DNA of 46,828 nt from Musicola paradisiaca NCPPB 2511. GTDB lineage: Bacteria > Pseudomonadota > Gammaproteobacteria > Enterobacterales > Enterobacteriaceae. A program made the position numbers and the translations under genes. The notes below the pieces were generated by a model, which ran no database searches, was not told the origin of the DNA, and worked only from the letters and a program-made list of their open reading frames with translations. How positions within the stretch are numbered: the stretch's first letter is position 1; the number at the start of each line of letters is the position of its first letter. Of this stretch, positions 1-10,137 are shown piece by piece. The DNA lies in assembly GCF_000400505.1 (NCBI RefSeq), contig NZ_CM001857.1:801674-848501 (forward strand), read 5' to 3'.

Positions 1-1
1 G

Positions 2-520
2 TTGGTATCGGCCTATCATGACGGGGTTGAGGATGTAATGGCGGCGGCCTGGTGCTGCGGGTTGGATTTTGCTCCGCCCAAGCTGACGGTGGTGTTGGAT
101 AAAGCGACCAAAACCCGGGAACTGCTGGAGCACGACGGTTATTTTGTCATTCAGGTGCCGACGGCGGCACAGCTGGCATTGACCAATCAGGTTGGCAGCA
201 TCAGCCTGCACGATGTACCGAACAAACTGGCGCGGTGCGGCGTGGAACTGTTCCATCTCGAGGGAGTGCCTGTACCGTTGGTGGCCGAGTGTTCCGCCTG
301 GTTATGGTGCAAACTGATATCTGAGCCTCACAACCAGCAGACTTATGATTTGTTTATCGGCGAAATTGTCGGTGCCTGGGCGGATTCCCGCGTATTCAGT
401 GGTGGACACTGGCAGTTTGAACATATCGATCCGCAGTGGCGCAGTTTACATCATGTGGCGGGCGGACATTTTTACGCAATTGGCGAGGCGTTGGATACCA
501 ATGAAAAAACGGCCGAATAA
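2..520 (+). CDS. flavin reductase-like (DIM6/NTAB family) protein, 5' truncated by window edge
   Basis: An open frame runs from the first bases of the window to a TAA stop at 518-520, so the true start probably lies outside. The roughly 172 visible residues have the look of the flavin-reductase-like FMN-binding split-barrel family: an early AAAWCCGLDFAPPKLTVVLD-type segment, a stretch about withholding activity from bound ligand (DGYFVIQVP), and a C-terminal H-x-G-G-x-F-Y-A-I-G segment (HVAGGHFYAIGEAL). Members bind FMN and either reduce free flavin or perform small redox reactions, in the cytoplasm. I cannot name the substrate. It is transcribed toward the ssb terminator region and converges with ssb and the group II intron. 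Family assignment is moderately sure; the specific function is unknown. Confidence 0.6.
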   Translation: MVSAYHDGVEDVMAAAWCCGLDFAPPKLTVVLDKATKTRELLEHDGYFVIQVPTAAQLALTNQVGSISLHDVPNKLARCGVELFHLEGVPVPLVAECSAWLWCKLISEPHNQQTYDLFIGEIVGAWADSRVFSGGHWQFEHIDPQWRSLHHVAGGHFYAIGEALDTNEKTAE

Positions 521-754
521 ATGTGGGTCAGGAACTACCGGCTAAGAACATCGGCTTTGGGGCGTTGAGCGGTGGTTTTTGCCGGACGGCGCGGAGTGTT
601 ATCTGGTTGGTGGATTGGAGGGAATACCGACACTCTTGGGGGAGGCTGGAGGCGTATCAGAATCTATGACCATGAAGGTTTGGGGGGGGGCAGCAGTGCC
701 TGCGTTATCTCTGCTTTGCGTTGTTCCTGCATATTGAGCGTCTGGCCGCCTGTT

Positions 755-787
755 AAAGCAAAAGCCCCGGTTCGGGGCTTTTGCTTT
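755..787. terminator. Rho-independent terminator, probably of ssb (bidirectional)
   Basis: A perfect 15 bp inverted repeat (arms AAAGCAAAAGCCCCG at 755-769 and CGGGGCTTTTGCTTT at 773-787) with a 3-base centre. The arms have A/T-rich outer ends, so a U tract exists on both strands. It lies downstream of ssb on the minus strand if the group II intron is removed, and also closes the flavin reductase-like gene on the plus strand. The sequence between that gene and the hairpin (521-754) holds nothing I recognise. Confidence 0.8.
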
Positions 788-865
788 GGCATTACATCTC
801 GTTCGGGCGAGCGACGTTGGGTAGGGCACGTGCGCCCAGAACGGGTTAGCCGTTGCCCCCCCACC

Positions 866-899
866 GAACCGTACGTGCACATTTCTGTGCATACGGCTC
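866..899 (-). ncRNA. group II intron domain V (catalytic hairpin)
   Basis: Reading the minus strand, GAGCCGTATGCAC pairs with GTGCACGTACGGTTC around an AGAAA-type loop. This is the classic 34-nt domain V with the AGC triad near its 5' base and a two-base bulge in the 3' arm. It binds the catalytic metal ions for splicing and retrotransposition. It sits just after the maturase stop and before domain VI. The intact hairpin argues that the ribozyme is functional. Confidence 0.9.
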
Positions 900-908
900 T
901 CCATTGAA

Positions 909-2789
909 TCAAACAAAGGTTCTTTGGTCTGGCAGTGTTCCTCGGTGAAGATTGACGTGACATGTCCGGCAGAGCACTAATGTTTTCCTATTACGGGCAA
1001 TCATCAGTTTCTTCCAGTTATCTGTACCTGACTTAATATCCTTAAGTTTCCTCACATGGTGGACTTCAAAAGGACCGGTTCTGGTACCGCAATATTCACA
1101 TTGGCATGCGGCCATCCTGTCCAGCAATTCAGTTCTGCCAGAATATTTATGCGTATTTGGCAATATATCCGGTGAACTGTGTTTCGGCGCACTTCTGTTT
1201 TTGAGTCTAAATACCTCCAACTCATATACCTTTCCATTACGATTTTCCCGATAAACATACCTGCCATCCGCTTGCCTTAATCGCTGTGCGATTTTGGTGC
1301 GTGACGTCCGATGTTTACCTGCCAGCGTCTTATAAAGACTATTTTCCCATATCCAATGCAATTTATTGAGATAGAGAACGGGCGCGAGATTGTAGTAATT
1401 AGCGTAGCCGCGCATTTCGGCGTTGTACTGACCAATGATTTCATAGTCAGACATGTGCATCATTGCTGGCCGACCAGCGCTGTTACCATATCCGCCATCG
1501 TAATTCCCATAGCCACGTAGAGAGCAGAATTTCAGGATTCTTTCCCTCGGTACGCCCAGATGGATATGTTCCGTTATCGTACGTTTTACCGCATGAGTTT
1601 TACTTCCATCTGTATTAAGCCCTACAACACATTTGACCCGTTTGCTTTCACGGCGTGTTTTAATTTCATAACCGAGAAAAGTGAATCCTTTCTTTGGGTC
1701 AATAATGCCGGATTTTTCTTTTGATATTTCCAGATGAAGTTCATTTTCAACAAAATCGACAACCTCTTTCATTATCTTTTTTGCCTCACTTTTACTTCCT
1801 ATCACACCAATCAGAAAATCATCAGCATATCGAACATACCGCATTCTTTTGAATTCAGTATCATCCATAATAACACTGGATAGCGTGCGCAATTGTTTCT
1901 CCAGTTCATCCGCTTCGTATTTCCATTTTTGGATTTTCTGCTCATCAGCAGGCATTCCTGAAGCGCCGAAGCCTTGCCTGATCCATTTAATACGATTTGC
2001 CCGGTTCTGTAGCGCTCTTTTGTATATGGGATTGGGTTTCCTTCGTCCCCCTGTACCGAACTCGCTGATTCTATTTTTCATAAACTCATCAAGTTCATGG
2101 AGAAATACATTGGCAAGAATAGGGGAAATAATACCACCTTGCGGTGTCCCGCTATGGGTACCAAAGTAACGCCAGTTGTCCAGATAGCCAGTTTTCAGGA
2201 ACTTCTTGAGAAGCGCCAGAAATTTGTTATCAGCGATCCGCTTACTCAGGAATTTCAGCAGCAGGTCGTGGTCAATGTTGTCGAAGTAACCTTTGATATC
2301 AACATCACATACCCATTTTGTTCCTTTCCAACCGTTTCTGATTTCTTTTAATGCAGAATGACAGGAACGTTTAGGTCTAAATCCATAGCTCCAGTCGCTA
2401 AAAACCGGTTCATAGATTTCTTCCAGTAACATCCTCATTACTTCCTGTATTAATTTATCGTCTCCAGTTGGAATACCTAATGGACGTTTCTTTCCATTCG
2501 GCTTTCGCGCATCTTTAGGTATGTGCGTGCGCCTGCAAGGTTTGGGTTTATACGAATCTGAGTTTATAAGCTGAATAAGATTAATAATCCTGTCCACGCT
2601 CATTTCATCCATCGTATTATTATTTATTCCTCTCGTCATGGCTCCCTGATTAGAATAAATATTGGCATAGGCCTGCGCCCAAAGATCTTTATTGCTACAC
2701 ATGATTTTGTGCAGCTTCTTGATCTTATAGCCTTGTGTACTGGCTTTGTTTATACCACTTAGAGCATTGAGTGTTCTTTGTGATAGCAC
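909..2789 (-). CDS. ltrA: group II intron-encoded reverse transcriptase/maturase with HNH endonuclease
   Basis: A full-length intron-encoded protein of 626 residues. It has the reverse transcriptase fingers and palm (RPLGIPTGDDKLIQEV, SYGFRPKRSCHSAL, GTPQGGIISPILANVFLHEL), the catalytic YADD around residue 320 (RYADDFLIGV), a maturase domain X segment (NSLYKTLAGKH) and a C-terminal HNH endonuclease (CEYCGTRTGPFEVHHVRKLKD ... LCRTCHVNLHRG). The protein helps the intron RNA fold and splice, then nicks the target and copies the RNA into DNA during retrohoming. The listed start is a GTG (2789-2787) with a GAGG motif 11 bases upstream; an ATG near residue 30 is an alternative. It lies inside domain IV of the intron and is probably expressed from the ssb transcript. 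No frameshift or missing catalytic residue is visible. Confidence 0.93.
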   Translation of the reverse strand: MLSQRTLNALSGINKASTQGYKIKKLHKIMCSNKDLWAQAYANIYSNQGAMTRGINNNTMDEMSVDRIINLIQLINSDSYKPKPCRRTHIPKDARKPNGKKRPLGIPTGDDKLIQEVMRMLLEEIYEPVFSDWSYGFRPKRSCHSALKEIRNGWKGTKWVCDVDIKGYFDNIDHDLLLKFLSKRIADNKFLALLKKFLKTGYLDNWRYFGTHSGTPQGGIISPILANVFLHELDEFMKNRISEFGTGGRRKPNPIYKRALQNRANRIKWIRQGFGASGMPADEQKIQKWKYEADELEKQLRTLSSVIMDDTEFKRMRYVRYADDFLIGVIGSKSEAKKIMKEVVDFVENELHLEISKEKSGIIDPKKGFTFLGYEIKTRRESKRVKCVVGLNTDGSKTHAVKRTITEHIHLGVPRERILKFCSLRGYGNYDGGYGNSAGRPAMMHMSDYEIIGQYNAEMRGYANYYNLAPVLYLNKLHWIWENSLYKTLAGKHRTSRTKIAQRLRQADGRYVYRENRNGKVYELEVFRLKNRSAPKHSSPDILPNTHKYSGRTELLDRMAACQCEYCGTRTGPFEVHHVRKLKDIKSGTDNWKKLMIARNRKTLVLCRTCHVNLHRGTLPDQRTFV

Positions 2790-3402
2790 TGACTATCGAA
2801 CCTCGCTTCTATTAGTATAGATCCAACTGACTCCCTTCCCTCTTACGAATATAACTTCACCGATAATTACTTATCGACTTATATATATTTTTCAGATTGG
2901 TTAGCCAATTGCGACTCCATTACAGAGCTACGTTGGGTACTACGGAGTCTCCGTTACCGTATTGGTTAATGACTTAACCAACTTAGGTAATCCCGTATTT
3001 CTTTGTAGTCAAGGTGCATCCCACTTAGGTTCCACTTACGTTCAATTACCACTCTCACCGAGCAGGTGCCAATATTGTTGGATATAGTAACCTTCTACAC
3101 ATAATTACTATAAATATTGGTATGACTCCTGAATAACCGTGAGCCATAGATATCCCGAAACCCACTATGAACTATGATTCAACCAATCAGGCTTAACCCT
3201 ATGGGACTTGCAATGGCTGGCGCAAAGTAGGTTATTTCCCCGCAACCAGCCTTTTCCTGACATGCTACACTCCCCTCCCTCTTTCGAGGTTCAAACCCAT
3301 ACTGGGTAAGGATAAGTCAGGCTTGCAATAGGCACTCCAACAGCCTATGATTAACTCAATGATTTGAATTAACCACTTGATTTACAAAGCAAAACGGCGC
3401 AC

Positions 3403-3945
3403 TTAGAACGGAATGTCGTCGTCGAAGTCCATCGGCGGCTCGTTGCCCGGCATTGGGGCGCTTTGCGGACGGGGCGCCTGTGCACCGCCGCTGAAAGAGG
3501 CTGCGGGCTGTTGCGGCTGGCCCCAGCCGCCCTGCTGCGGGTTGCCGCCAGTATTATTGTTACCCATACCGCCGCCAGCCGGCGCGGCACCGCCGGCGCG
3601 ACCGCCGATCATCTGCATGGTGCCGCCTACGTTGACCACGATTTCCGTCGTGTAGCGATCCTGGCCGGACTGATCCTGCCATTTACGGGTCTGCAACTGG
3701 CCTTCGATATAAACCTGAGAGCCTTTGCGCAGGTATTCGCCCGCCACTTCGGCTAACTTGCCAAACAGCACGACGCGGTGCCATTCGGTCTTTTCTTTCT
3801 GCTCGCCGGTCTGCTTGTCACGCCAGGATTCAGACGTGGCCAGCGTAATGTTGGCAACCGCACCACCGTTCGGCATATAGCGGACTTCGGGATCCTGCCC
3901 CAGGTGCCCGAGAAGTATGACTTTGTTTACGCCTCTGCTGGCCAT
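3403..3945 (-). CDS. ssb: single-stranded DNA-binding protein SSB
   Basis: SSB, 180 residues, a homotetrameric OB-fold protein that coats single-stranded DNA in replication, recombination and repair. The N-terminal OB fold ([23 protein letters not shown], then [28 protein letters not shown]) covers about residues 1-112. A Gly/Pro/Gln-rich linker follows, and the acidic tip MDFDDDIPF that recruits partner enzymes is intact. The start is supported by AGGAG at 3957-3953, seven bases before the ATG. It diverges from uvrA across a LexA box, as in E. coli. What is odd is its 3' side: the TAA is followed without a single intervening base by a group II intron, so the mature 3' UTR and terminator are separated from the gene by 2.6 kb unless the intron splices. 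Confidence 0.98.
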   Translation of the reverse strand: MASRGVNKVILLGHLGQDPEVRYMPNGGAVANITLATSESWRDKQTGEQKEKTEWHRVVLFGKLAEVAGEYLRKGSQVYIEGQLQTRKWQDQSGQDRYTTEIVVNVGGTMQMIGGRAGGAAPAGGGMGNNNTGGNPQQGGWGQPQQPAASFSGGAQAPRPQSAPMPGNEPPMDFDDDIPF

Positions 3946-4069
3946 GCTTTGTCTCCTGATAACGCTTTTTCACAAGTTTAAGAGATAAATTCTAGCATGC
4001 CAGTATGGCAGATAATACCCGCGCGCCGGATTCCATGCTTTTTTCCTTTGTTGCAATCGTTGCATTGAA

Positions 4070-4089
4070 TACTGGATATTCATTCAGTT
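4070..4089. promoter_or_regulatory. LexA (SOS) box between ssb and uvrA
   Basis: TACTGGATATTCATTCAGTT matches the LexA operator pattern CTG-N10-CAG (CTG at 4072-4074, CAG at 4085-4087). It sits in the divergent ssb/uvrA spacer, the same place as the E. coli uvrA SOS box, and closely resembles it as I remember it. LexA should repress uvrA, and at least partly ssb, until DNA damage. Confidence 0.88.
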
Positions 4090-4231
4090 TTTTTTGTGCC
4101 ATAATCGTCCGCTTGTTGGCTGCGCGCCGGCACAACCGGCGACCGCGCCGTGCCATTATCAATGGCACGCTTCTCTTTTTCTCTCGTGCCGAGGGGATGA
4201 AAAAACAGCGTCTACTGCGGGAAATGTGTGA

Positions 4232-7063
4232 ATGGATAAGATCGAAATTCGTGGTGCCCGTACCCATAATCTTAAAAATATCAACCTGATCATTCCTCGC
4301 GACAAACTGATTGTCGTGACCGGGCTATCCGGCTCCGGCAAGTCGTCGCTGGCGTTTGATACGCTTTATGCCGAAGGGCAACGGCGCTATGTGGAGTCGC
4401 TGTCCGCCTACGCCCGCCAGTTTCTGTCGCTGATGGAAAAGCCGGACGTCGACCATATCGAAGGGCTGTCGCCCGCCATCTCCATCGAGCAAAAGTCCAC
4501 CTCGCACAACCCGCGTTCCACCGTCGGAACCATTACCGAAATTCACGATTATCTGCGTCTGCTGTTCGCCCGCGTGGGGGAGCCGCGTTGCCCGGAACAT
4601 GACATTCCGCTGGATGCCCAGACGGTCAGCCAGATGGTGGATAGCGTGCTGTCGCAACCGGAAGGCAAACGCCTGATGCTGCTGGCGCCAATCGTGAAAG
4701 AGCGTAAGGGCGAGCACACCAAAACGCTGGAAAACCTGGCGACGCAGGGCTATATCCGCGCCCGTATCGACGGCGAGGTGTGCGATCTGTCCGACCCGCC
4801 TAAACTCGAGCTGCAAAAGAAACACACGATCGAAGTGGTGATTGATCGTTTCAAAGTCCGCAACGATCTGGCTCAGCGCCTGGCCGAATCGTTCGAGACC
4901 GCGTTGGAACTGTCCGGCGGTACGGCGATTGTGGCCGACATGGACGACGATTCCGTACCGGAATTGCTGTTTTCCGCCAATTTCGCCTGCCCGGTGTGCG
5001 GCTACAGCATGCATGAACTTGAGCCTCGTCTGTTTTCGTTCAACAACCCGGCAGGGGCTTGCCCCAGCTGCGACGGGCTGGGTGTGCAGCAGTTCTTCGA
5101 CCCGGCGCGAGTGATTCAGAATGGCGAACTGTCGCTGGCGGGAGGCGCTATTCGCGGCTGGGATCGCCGTAATTTCTATTATTTTCAGATGCTGCGCTCG
5201 CTGGCGGAGCATTACGAGTTTGACGTGGAAGCACCATACGACAGCCTCAGCCCGGCGACCCAGAAGGTGATCTTGTACGGTTCCGGCAAGGAAAACGTTG
5301 AGTTCAAGTACATCAACGATCGCGGCGATACTTCGGTGCGCCGTCATCCGTTTGAAGGGGTGCTGAACAATATGGAGCGCCGCTACAAGGAAACCGAGTC
5401 CGCCGCGGTGCGCGAAGAACTGGCGAAATTTATCAGTAATCGTCCGTGCGCCAGCTGTCACGGTACCCGTCTGCGCGAGGAAGCACGCCATGTGTTCGTT
5501 GAACAGACCACATTGCCGCAGATTGCCGATATGAGCATCGGCCACGCGCTGGCGTTTTTCGGCAATATGACGCTGAGCGGGCAACGGGCGAAAATTGCGG
5601 AAAAAGTGCTGAAAGAGATTGGCGATCGTCTGCGGTTCCTGGTGAACGTCGGCCTGAACTATCTGTCGTTGTCCCGCTCGGCGGAGACTCTGTCCGGCGG
5701 CGAAGCGCAGCGTATTCGTCTGGCCAGCCAGATCGGCGCCGGGTTGGTCGGTGTCATGTATGTGCTGGACGAACCGTCCATCGGCCTGCACCAGCGCGAT
5801 AACGAACGCCTGTTGGATACCCTGATCCACTTGCGGGATCTCGGCAATACGGTGATTGTGGTGGAGCACGACGAAGACGCGATTCGCGCCGCCGATCACA
5901 TCATCGATATCGGCCCTGGCGCCGGGGTGCACGGCGGTCAGGTGATTGCAGAGGGCACTGCGGCACAGATTATGGCAGAACCTGCATCGTTGACCGGGCA
6001 GTTTCTCAGCGGCCAACGCAAAATCGATATTCCGCCGCAACGCATCCCGGCGGATCCGACCAAAGTGCTGAAACTGATTGGCGCACGCGGCAACAATCTG
6101 AAGGACGTGACCCTAACGCTGCCGGTCGGTTTGTTCACCTGTATTACCGGGGTCTCCGGTTCGGGAAAATCCACGCTGATCAACGATACGCTGTTCCCGA
6201 TTGCCCAGCGGCAGCTTAACGGCGGCGAATTGAACGAACCGGCGCCGTACCGGGAAATTCAGGGGCTGGAGTATTTCGACAAGGTTATCGATATCGATCA
6301 AAGCCCGATCGGCCGCACTCCGCGCTCTAATCCGGCCACTTATACCGGCGTCTTCACCCCGATTCGTGAACTGTTCGCCGGGGTGCCGGAAGCGCGCAGT
6401 CGCGGTTACAACCCCGGTCGTTTCAGCTTCAACGTGCGCGGTGGCCGTTGTGAAGCTTGTCAGGGCGACGGCGTGATTAAGGTAGAAATGCACTTTCTGC
6501 CGGATATTTACGTTCCCTGCGACCAGTGCAAAGGCAAACGCTATAACCGCGAAACGCTGGAGATTAAATACAAGGGCAAAAGCATCCATGAAGTGCTGGA
6601 GATGACGATCGAAGAAGCCCGTGAATTCTTCGACGCCATTCCGGCGCTGGCGCGTAAGTTGCAAACGCTGATCGACGTCGGTTTGTCTTATATCCGCCTG
6701 GGGCAGTCGGCGACGACGTTGTCCGGCGGCGAAGCCCAGCGTGTGAAGCTGGCGCGCGAGTTGTCGAAACGCGGTACCGGCCAGACGCTCTATATTCTGG
6801 ATGAACCCACCACCGGCCTGCATTTCGCCGATATTCAGCAACTGTTGGCGGTGCTGCACCAGCTGCGTGATCAGGGCAACACGATTGTGGTGATTGAGCA
6901 CAACCTCGACGTGATTAAAACCGCGGATTGGATTGTCGATTTGGGGCCGGAAGGCGGTAGCGGCGGCGGTGAGATACTGGTATCCGGTACGCCGGAAACG
7001 GTGGCGCAGTGCGAGAAATCCCATACCGCGCGTTTCCTGAAACCCATTCTGGAGCGCGGTTAA
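4232..7063 (+). CDS. uvrA: excinuclease ABC subunit A
   Basis: UvrA, 943 residues (E. coli 940), the DNA damage sensor of nucleotide excision repair. It is an ABC-type ATPase dimer that loads UvrB at lesions. Two ATP-binding cassettes are complete: Walker [10 protein letters not shown] at 31-39 with signature [12 protein letters not shown] near 490, and Walker [10 protein letters not shown] near 640 with signature [12 protein letters not shown] near 830. Three zinc-binding cysteine clusters are visible (CPVCGY...[16 protein letters not shown]...CDQCKGK). The ATG at 4232 gives the standard N-terminus [16 protein letters not shown], but the Shine-Dalgarno is weak (GGGAAATG). It is controlled by the LexA box upstream and ends in a strong terminator at 7090. 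Confidence 0.98.
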   Translation: MDKIEIRGARTHNLKNINLIIPRDKLIVVTGLSGSGKSSLAFDTLYAEGQRRYVESLSAYARQFLSLMEKPDVDHIEGLSPAISIEQKSTSHNPRSTVGTITEIHDYLRLLFARVGEPRCPEHDIPLDAQTVSQMVDSVLSQPEGKRLMLLAPIVKERKGEHTKTLENLATQGYIRARIDGEVCDLSDPPKLELQKKHTIEVVIDRFKVRNDLAQRLAESFETALELSGGTAIVADMDDDSVPELLFSANFACPVCGYSMHELEPRLFSFNNPAGACPSCDGLGVQQFFDPARVIQNGELSLAGGAIRGWDRRNFYYFQMLRSLAEHYEFDVEAPYDSLSPATQKVILYGSGKENVEFKYINDRGDTSVRRHPFEGVLNNMERRYKETESAAVREELAKFISNRPCASCHGTRLREEARHVFVEQTTLPQIADMSIGHALAFFGNMTLSGQRAKIAEKVLKEIGDRLRFLVNVGLNYLSLSRSAETLSGGEAQRIRLASQIGAGLVGVMYVLDEPSIGLHQRDNERLLDTLIHLRDLGNTVIVVEHDEDAIRAADHIIDIGPGAGVHGGQVIAEGTAAQIMAEPASLTGQFLSGQRKIDIPPQRIPADPTKVLKLIGARGNNLKDVTLTLPVGLFTCITGVSGSGKSTLINDTLFPIAQRQLNGGELNEPAPYREIQGLEYFDKVIDIDQSPIGRTPRSNPATYTGVFTPIRELFAGVPEARSRGYNPGRFSFNVRGGRCEACQGDGVIKVEMHFLPDIYVPCDQCKGKRYNRETLEIKYKGKSIHEVLEMTIEEAREFFDAIPALARKLQTLIDVGLSYIRLGQSATTLSGGEAQRVKLARELSKRGTGQTLYILDEPTTGLHFADIQQLLAVLHQLRDQGNTIVVIEHNLDVIKTADWIVDLGPEGGSGGGEILVSGTPETVAQCEKSHTARFLKPILERG

Positions 7064-7089
7064 GCCGGTTTCAGACCCGCTAGGTTGTT

Positions 7090-7113
7090 AAGCGCGGCGT
7101 GCCGCGCTTTTTT
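7090..7113 (+). terminator. Rho-independent terminator of uvrA
   Basis: The hairpin AAGCGCGG / CCGCGCTT (7090-7097 and 7102-7109) has a CGTG loop and runs into a T tract (TTTTTT). It begins 26 bases after the uvrA stop codon. Confidence 0.85.
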
Positions 7114-7160
7114 ATCGCATGTTCCGAGTCCGCGCATCGGATAACCACAGGGGAGGCGAT

Positions 7161-7586
7161 ATGTGGAAGCAATACGACATCCGGCTGAAACCCAAAGCCA
7201 GGGGATTTCACCTGATTACCGATGAAGTGCTGGCGCAGGTGCCTGATTTGCGGCTGGTTCGCGTCGGGTTGCTGCATGTGTTTCTCCGCCATACCTCGGC
7301 GTCTTTGACACTGAATGAAAACGCCGATCCGACCGTCCGGCAGGACTTCGACAGCTTTTTCAATCGGCTGGTGCCGGAAGACGAGCCCTATTATCGTCAT
7401 ACCTATGAAGGTAGCGACGATATGCCCGCACATCTGAAAAGCAGCCTGTTGGGGAATAATCTGAGCCTGCCGGTTCGCGATGGACGTCTGCATATCGGTA
7501 CCTGGCAGGGCATTTATCTGTGCGAACACCGTAACCACGGCGGTAGCCGAACGCTGGTGGCGACATTACAAGGGGATGCCGACTGA
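7161..7586 (+). CDS. yjbQ: YjbQ family protein (UPF0047)
   Basis: This 141-residue protein is a clear counterpart of E. coli YjbQ, with the family core [26 protein letters not shown], the [16 protein letters not shown] motif and the C-terminal [18 protein letters not shown]. Conserved His, Glu and Asp residues in these motifs line the presumed active site. Family members have been reported to possess weak thiamine phosphate synthase activity, but the true cellular role is uncertain. The ATG at 7161 is preferred over one at 7119 because GGGAGG at 7151-7156 precedes it at the right distance and the E. coli protein starts at the equivalent MW. It follows uvrA on the same strand but beyond the terminator, so it is a separate unit. 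yjbQ also neighbours uvrA in E. coli. Confidence 0.92.
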   Translation: MWKQYDIRLKPKARGFHLITDEVLAQVPDLRLVRVGLLHVFLRHTSASLTLNENADPTVRQDFDSFFNRLVPEDEPYYRHTYEGSDDMPAHLKSSLLGNNLSLPVRDGRLHIGTWQGIYLCEHRNHGGSRTLVATLQGDAD

Positions 7587-7669
7587 CACGTTTGCGCACG
7601 GGATGATGACGCGCTGCATGCATCATCGTTTAGCCGCGTGGTCATAACGGGTTTTTGCAACGGCGCGAG

Positions 7670-9250
7670 TCAGGATATCTCTTTGGCAAACGACACCATG
7701 ACTTTGTTGCGGCCGCCTTTTTTAGCCTTGTACAGTGCGTTATCGGCGATCTTGATGGCCTTATCCAACGGGGATGTTTGCGGGTTAAATGTGGTTACGC
7801 CGATGGAGATTGTGACCGGGTGGGCATTGGGTAAATAGGATGCGTTGGCTACGTTGTTTCGCAATCGTTCCGCGATGATGGTGGCGATATGGATATCTGC
7901 GCCAGGTAACAGGATCAAAAACTCTTCCCCGCCGATTCGGCAGATAAGGTCAGTCTTTCGGAAGTTTTGCCGAAATAACTGGCTGAGTTTGCGAATGACA
8001 TCATCACCGGTGTCGTGCCCAAACGTATCATTTATCTGCTTAAAATGGTCGATATCGACGGCAATGACCGCAATCTTTTTATATTCGTTACGCAGCTCCT
8101 CCATGCTCTCCTGCATGCCGCGGCGGTTTAACGGGTCGGTATGCGCTTCTGAGCTTAACCGGCCTATCCGCTTATGCAGCAGAACCGTCCCAATCAACAG
8201 CACTCGCTTTAACTGTTCTGCTTCCTGATACCATGAGTTCACGGCGCGAATCTTACTGATAACGTTAAAATCCTCCATGGTGCTGGCTGATTTTGCTAAT
8301 TGGCGTAACGGACGGGAAATATAAACAGCCAGGACGGTTAAGAGTAATAGTGTGAGTAAAACGAGTGGTAAACCCGTTTTTAATACGCTAAGCATCACGC
8401 TGTTTAATGATTCTTTTAGCGAATGAAAAGATTGTTGAGTGATGATGAGCCAGCCGGTACTTTTTGAACGGGCGAATCCGGCAGGAGAAAGGATATTTTG
8501 CTCGTCGAGCATCATGAAATTCCCTTTATCCTGTTGGAAGGTGTTATCCAATAGATTGATATCGTCAAACTTCCCTCCAACCCGGGCTGTATCATAGTGA
8601 TAAATAATGACGCCTTCTCTATCAATGACGTAAGTGTTATGCCCCTCATTACTGAACTGCGTGCTCATGAAATTATTAATGATGTAACGATTATTGAGGT
8701 AAATAGTCCCACCGATATATCCTAAATAATCTCCGCTGTTGCTATATATCGGTACCGAAATAAAAATAAGGTAATTACCGACGATGGAGGTGTAAGGCGG
8801 GCTCACGAAGGGTTGTTTGCTTTCCAGCGCGGTTTTACTGGCTGATGACGTCAGCCTGATCCCGGCCAGGTTCAGTTCAGGGGGGGAAGTAGCCAGAATG
8901 ACCCCATCATGATTGACGACCACAACAGAGTTAAAGCGGTTGCTTATTCTATGAATTTTCTGGGTATTTTTTTCTAATGACGAAATGTTTCCATAATGAA
9001 CATCATGTTCTATCAGACCGGCGCTGTAGGTGAGCTGCTCTATTGATGTGTTGATAAAATTATCGACGGTGGAGGCGAGTTTGTTGGAATAGTTAAGATC
9101 CACCCGGTACGATTGCTCGGTTATTAACTTTTTTTGGACGTCATAAATAGAGTAATAGCTATTTAATAGCGTAATGAATGTACTGAAAATAGATATGAAT
9201 AATATCAAGTGTAGAAGTTTTACTTTATGTATTTTTTTATTTTCATACAT
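7670..9250 (-). CDS. membrane-anchored diguanylate cyclase (Cache sensor + GGDEF)
   Basis: A 526-residue inner-membrane protein that should make cyclic di-GMP from two GTP. A transmembrane helix at about 10-32 leads to a periplasmic Cache-type sensor region (about 35-275; segments VVVVNHDGVILATSPP, FISVPIYSNSGDYLGYIGGTIYL and NTYVIDREGVIIYHYD are typical). A second helix spans about 285-311, followed by a short linker and the GGDEF domain (about 365-526). The active loop is GGEEF, and the inhibitory I-site RKTD lies exactly five residues before it, so catalysis and product inhibition both look intact. The substrate-binding VDIDHFKQINDTFGH motif is present. The ligand is unknown. It converges with yjbQ and diverges from the chemoreceptor gene at 10138; both sense extracytoplasmic signals. 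Confidence 0.9.
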   Translation of the reverse strand: MYENKKIHKVKLLHLILFISIFSTFITLLNSYYSIYDVQKKLITEQSYRVDLNYSNKLASTVDNFINTSIEQLTYSAGLIEHDVHYGNISSLEKNTQKIHRISNRFNSVVVVNHDGVILATSPPELNLAGIRLTSSASKTALESKQPFVSPPYTSIVGNYLIFISVPIYSNSGDYLGYIGGTIYLNNRYIINNFMSTQFSNEGHNTYVIDREGVIIYHYDTARVGGKFDDINLLDNTFQQDKGNFMMLDEQNILSPAGFARSKSTGWLIITQQSFHSLKESLNSVMLSVLKTGLPLVLLTLLLLTVLAVYISRPLRQLAKSASTMEDFNVISKIRAVNSWYQEAEQLKRVLLIGTVLLHKRIGRLSSEAHTDPLNRRGMQESMEELRNEYKKIAVIAVDIDHFKQINDTFGHDTGDDVIRKLSQLFRQNFRKTDLICRIGGEEFLILLPGADIHIATIIAERLRNNVANASYLPNAHPVTISIGVTTFNPQTSPLDKAIKIADNALYKAKKGGRNKVMVSFAKEIS

Positions 9251-10137
9251 GTTGTGATTTTGTGTTTATTATTCTTGTTATCAAGGTTGATAATTCGCCG
9301 AGTGTTTTCCATGTGACAGATAAATAAAAAATGATTCCCTGCATCTAGAGTAATAGTCAATGTTCAAAAAGGTGTCAACCTGATTGCATGAAAAATTAAA
9401 TCATGAAAAAAAGATAAAAATTAAGTGGGTTACTTGTTTTTTAGCTATGGATAAAATGAGGAATATTTCATTTTTTTAATATATTGATTTTCATATCATA
9501 AATTTTATTGTCCATATCCCGATGGATAATTATGGAAAAAAAGTTGTCTCTGGTGTGTGCATCCTTTGCTGTTTGCCAGACCCTGTATATCGAAGAAGGT
9601 GTAGTCATAAAAAGAAACTATATCAATAGTCAACACCGCATTATGAAACCCACATTATAATTATCTATTTGATTTTAAATAATAAAATGACCAATATTGG
9701 TAGCTATGACCGATAGATAAATTGTCTATTGATAGCTTTTCGTTTTTATTGTTTGTTTTTTAAACGTTACTGAACAATAGAATAATCAAGCTGACACATC
9801 GATTAACCGATAATGTTTCCAGGAGTGGGCAGACTGATACTGTAAACGGAAGATACACGGGAAGTGAGGAGGTCGTTCGGCATTTATCTCCTTATTTTTT
9901 GTATGACTTAGTTTCGACGCAGTGGAATGACAGTGTGGTTCGCCTGACGCTCTGGCGTCGGCGATTCCGTTGTGACTCGACAATAAAGGTATTTCCCGGC
10001 TACGTTACATTGCTGATAGCAATGCGGCATAACGATAAAATATTACTCTGTATCTTTGTGGATTTATCTCTGTTATCTCCTATAAACATCGTTCTTCATT
10101 GGAGTTTTATTCTTAAGATGGGGTAAGGAACCTAAAT
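9251..10137. other. gene-free AT-rich spacer between two divergent signalling genes
   Basis: Nearly 890 bases that are visibly more AT-rich than the flanks. The short open frames inside lack family features and good ribosome sites. The stretch must hold the promoters of the diguanylate cyclase (leftward) and the chemoreceptor (rightward). I searched for a flagellar sigma-28 promoter before the chemoreceptor and found no correctly spaced match. No RNA gene or repeat is recognised. Confidence 0.6.

Larger units (their letters stand above)
816..3402 (-). mobile_element. group II intron inserted directly after the ssb stop codon
   Basis: On the minus strand the element starts with the group II 5' consensus GTGCG at 3402-3398, immediately after the ssb TAA (3405-3403). 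It carries a maturase gene (2789-909), then a canonical 34-nt domain V at 899-866, then a domain VI-like stretch ending CCTACCCAAC at 825-816. An A seven bases from that end fits the branch point. This gives about 2587 nt. The 2790-3402 portion contains no gene and corresponds to RNA domains I-III and part of IV. The 3' exon would resume at 815 and reach the ssb terminator at 787-755. The 5' end is nearly certain; the 3' end could be off by a base or two. No target-site duplication is expected for retrohoming. Confidence 0.9.

Noticed and set aside
4325-7024. Long open frames antisense to uvrA
   Set aside because: Typical shadow frames of a GC-rich gene; they show no family motifs, while uvrA is unambiguous.
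9761-10019. Possible sigma-28 flagellar promoters before the chemoreceptor gene (TAAACGTT, CCGATAA, GCTGATAG)
   Set aside because: The half elements are present but the distances between them are far from the required spacing.
9786-10126. Small open frames in the spacer upstream of the chemoreceptor
   Set aside because: No ribosome sites, no conserved features and composition like the surrounding non-coding DNA.
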